Assembly (NCBI GenBank): GCA_021779635.1
Contig: JAJYAH010000100.1
Coordinates: 1 to 13,685 of the forward strand
Length of the DNA stretch: 13,685 bases
Reading direction: 5' to 3'
Origin: Pseudomonadota bacterium
Lineage (GTDB): Bacteria > Pseudomonadota > Alphaproteobacteria > Rhizobiales > Xanthobacteraceae
Shown here: positions 13,639 to 13,685 of the stretch, one piece after another
How positions within the stretch are numbered: position 1 is the stretch's first letter
Layout of the letters: the number at the start of each line of letters is the position of its first letter
Notes under the pieces: generated by a model
Seen by the model: the letters and a program-made list of their open reading frames with translations, nothing else
What the model was told of the DNA's origin: nothing
The model's database searches: none
Position numbers and translations under genes: made by a program

Positions 13639-13685
13639 CAACGATCGATCGGCGGCTCATTAGTGCTTCAGATTGAGAGTTTGCC

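Overview
The window looks like chromosomal DNA from a GC-rich alphaproteobacterium, most likely of the Hyphomicrobiales (Bradyrhizobium/Rhodopseudomonas/Afipia type). This rests on codon bias toward G/C, the protein families present, and repeated FixK/FNR-type palindromes (TTGA-N6-TCAA) in front of genes. No RNA gene, CRISPR array, insertion sequence or integrase was seen.

Layout. From 1 to 2539 (minus strand) there is an ABC exporter module: an FtsX-type permease running off the left edge, translationally coupled to a LolD/MacB-type ATPase. From 2674 to 4900 (minus) come a secreted protein of unknown function, a tandem universal stress protein and an HdeD-family membrane protein. From 5081 to 6009 (plus) lies a badly decayed gene of the MgtC/DUF4010 membrane family. 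It is followed by a convergent AI-2E family (PerM-like) membrane protein (5956-7104, minus) and a cytochrome b561 (7232-7801, plus). Then come a doubtful small ORF, a YkuE-type metallophosphoesterase (8222-9166, plus) and a convergent CarS-like (DUF46) membrane protein (9170-9727, minus). After a 355-base stretch holding only the start of a broken gene comes a second b-type cytochrome-like membrane protein (10083-10595, minus). The right end holds a small highly charged secreted protein (10756-11004, minus), divergent from a three-gene operon: PepSY protein, PhoP-like response regulator and PhoQ-like histidine kinase (11153-13533, plus).

How it fits together. Five exact TTGA-N6-TCAA palindromes occur, all between genes. 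Four are centred 52-62 bases upstream of a start codon: the secreted protein, HdeD protein, cytochrome b561 and second cytochrome. The fifth sits at the right edge, placed to serve a gene just outside. Looser matches precede the ABC operon, the universal stress gene, the broken gene at 9971 and the PepSY operon. I infer a stress and respiration island switched on at low oxygen by a FixK/FNR-type regulator: stress proteins, membrane cytochromes, envelope proteins and an exporter. It abuts an envelope-sensing PhoPQ-like system that carries its own direct-repeat operator. Decayed genes at 5081 and 9971 suggest an accessory, actively eroding region.
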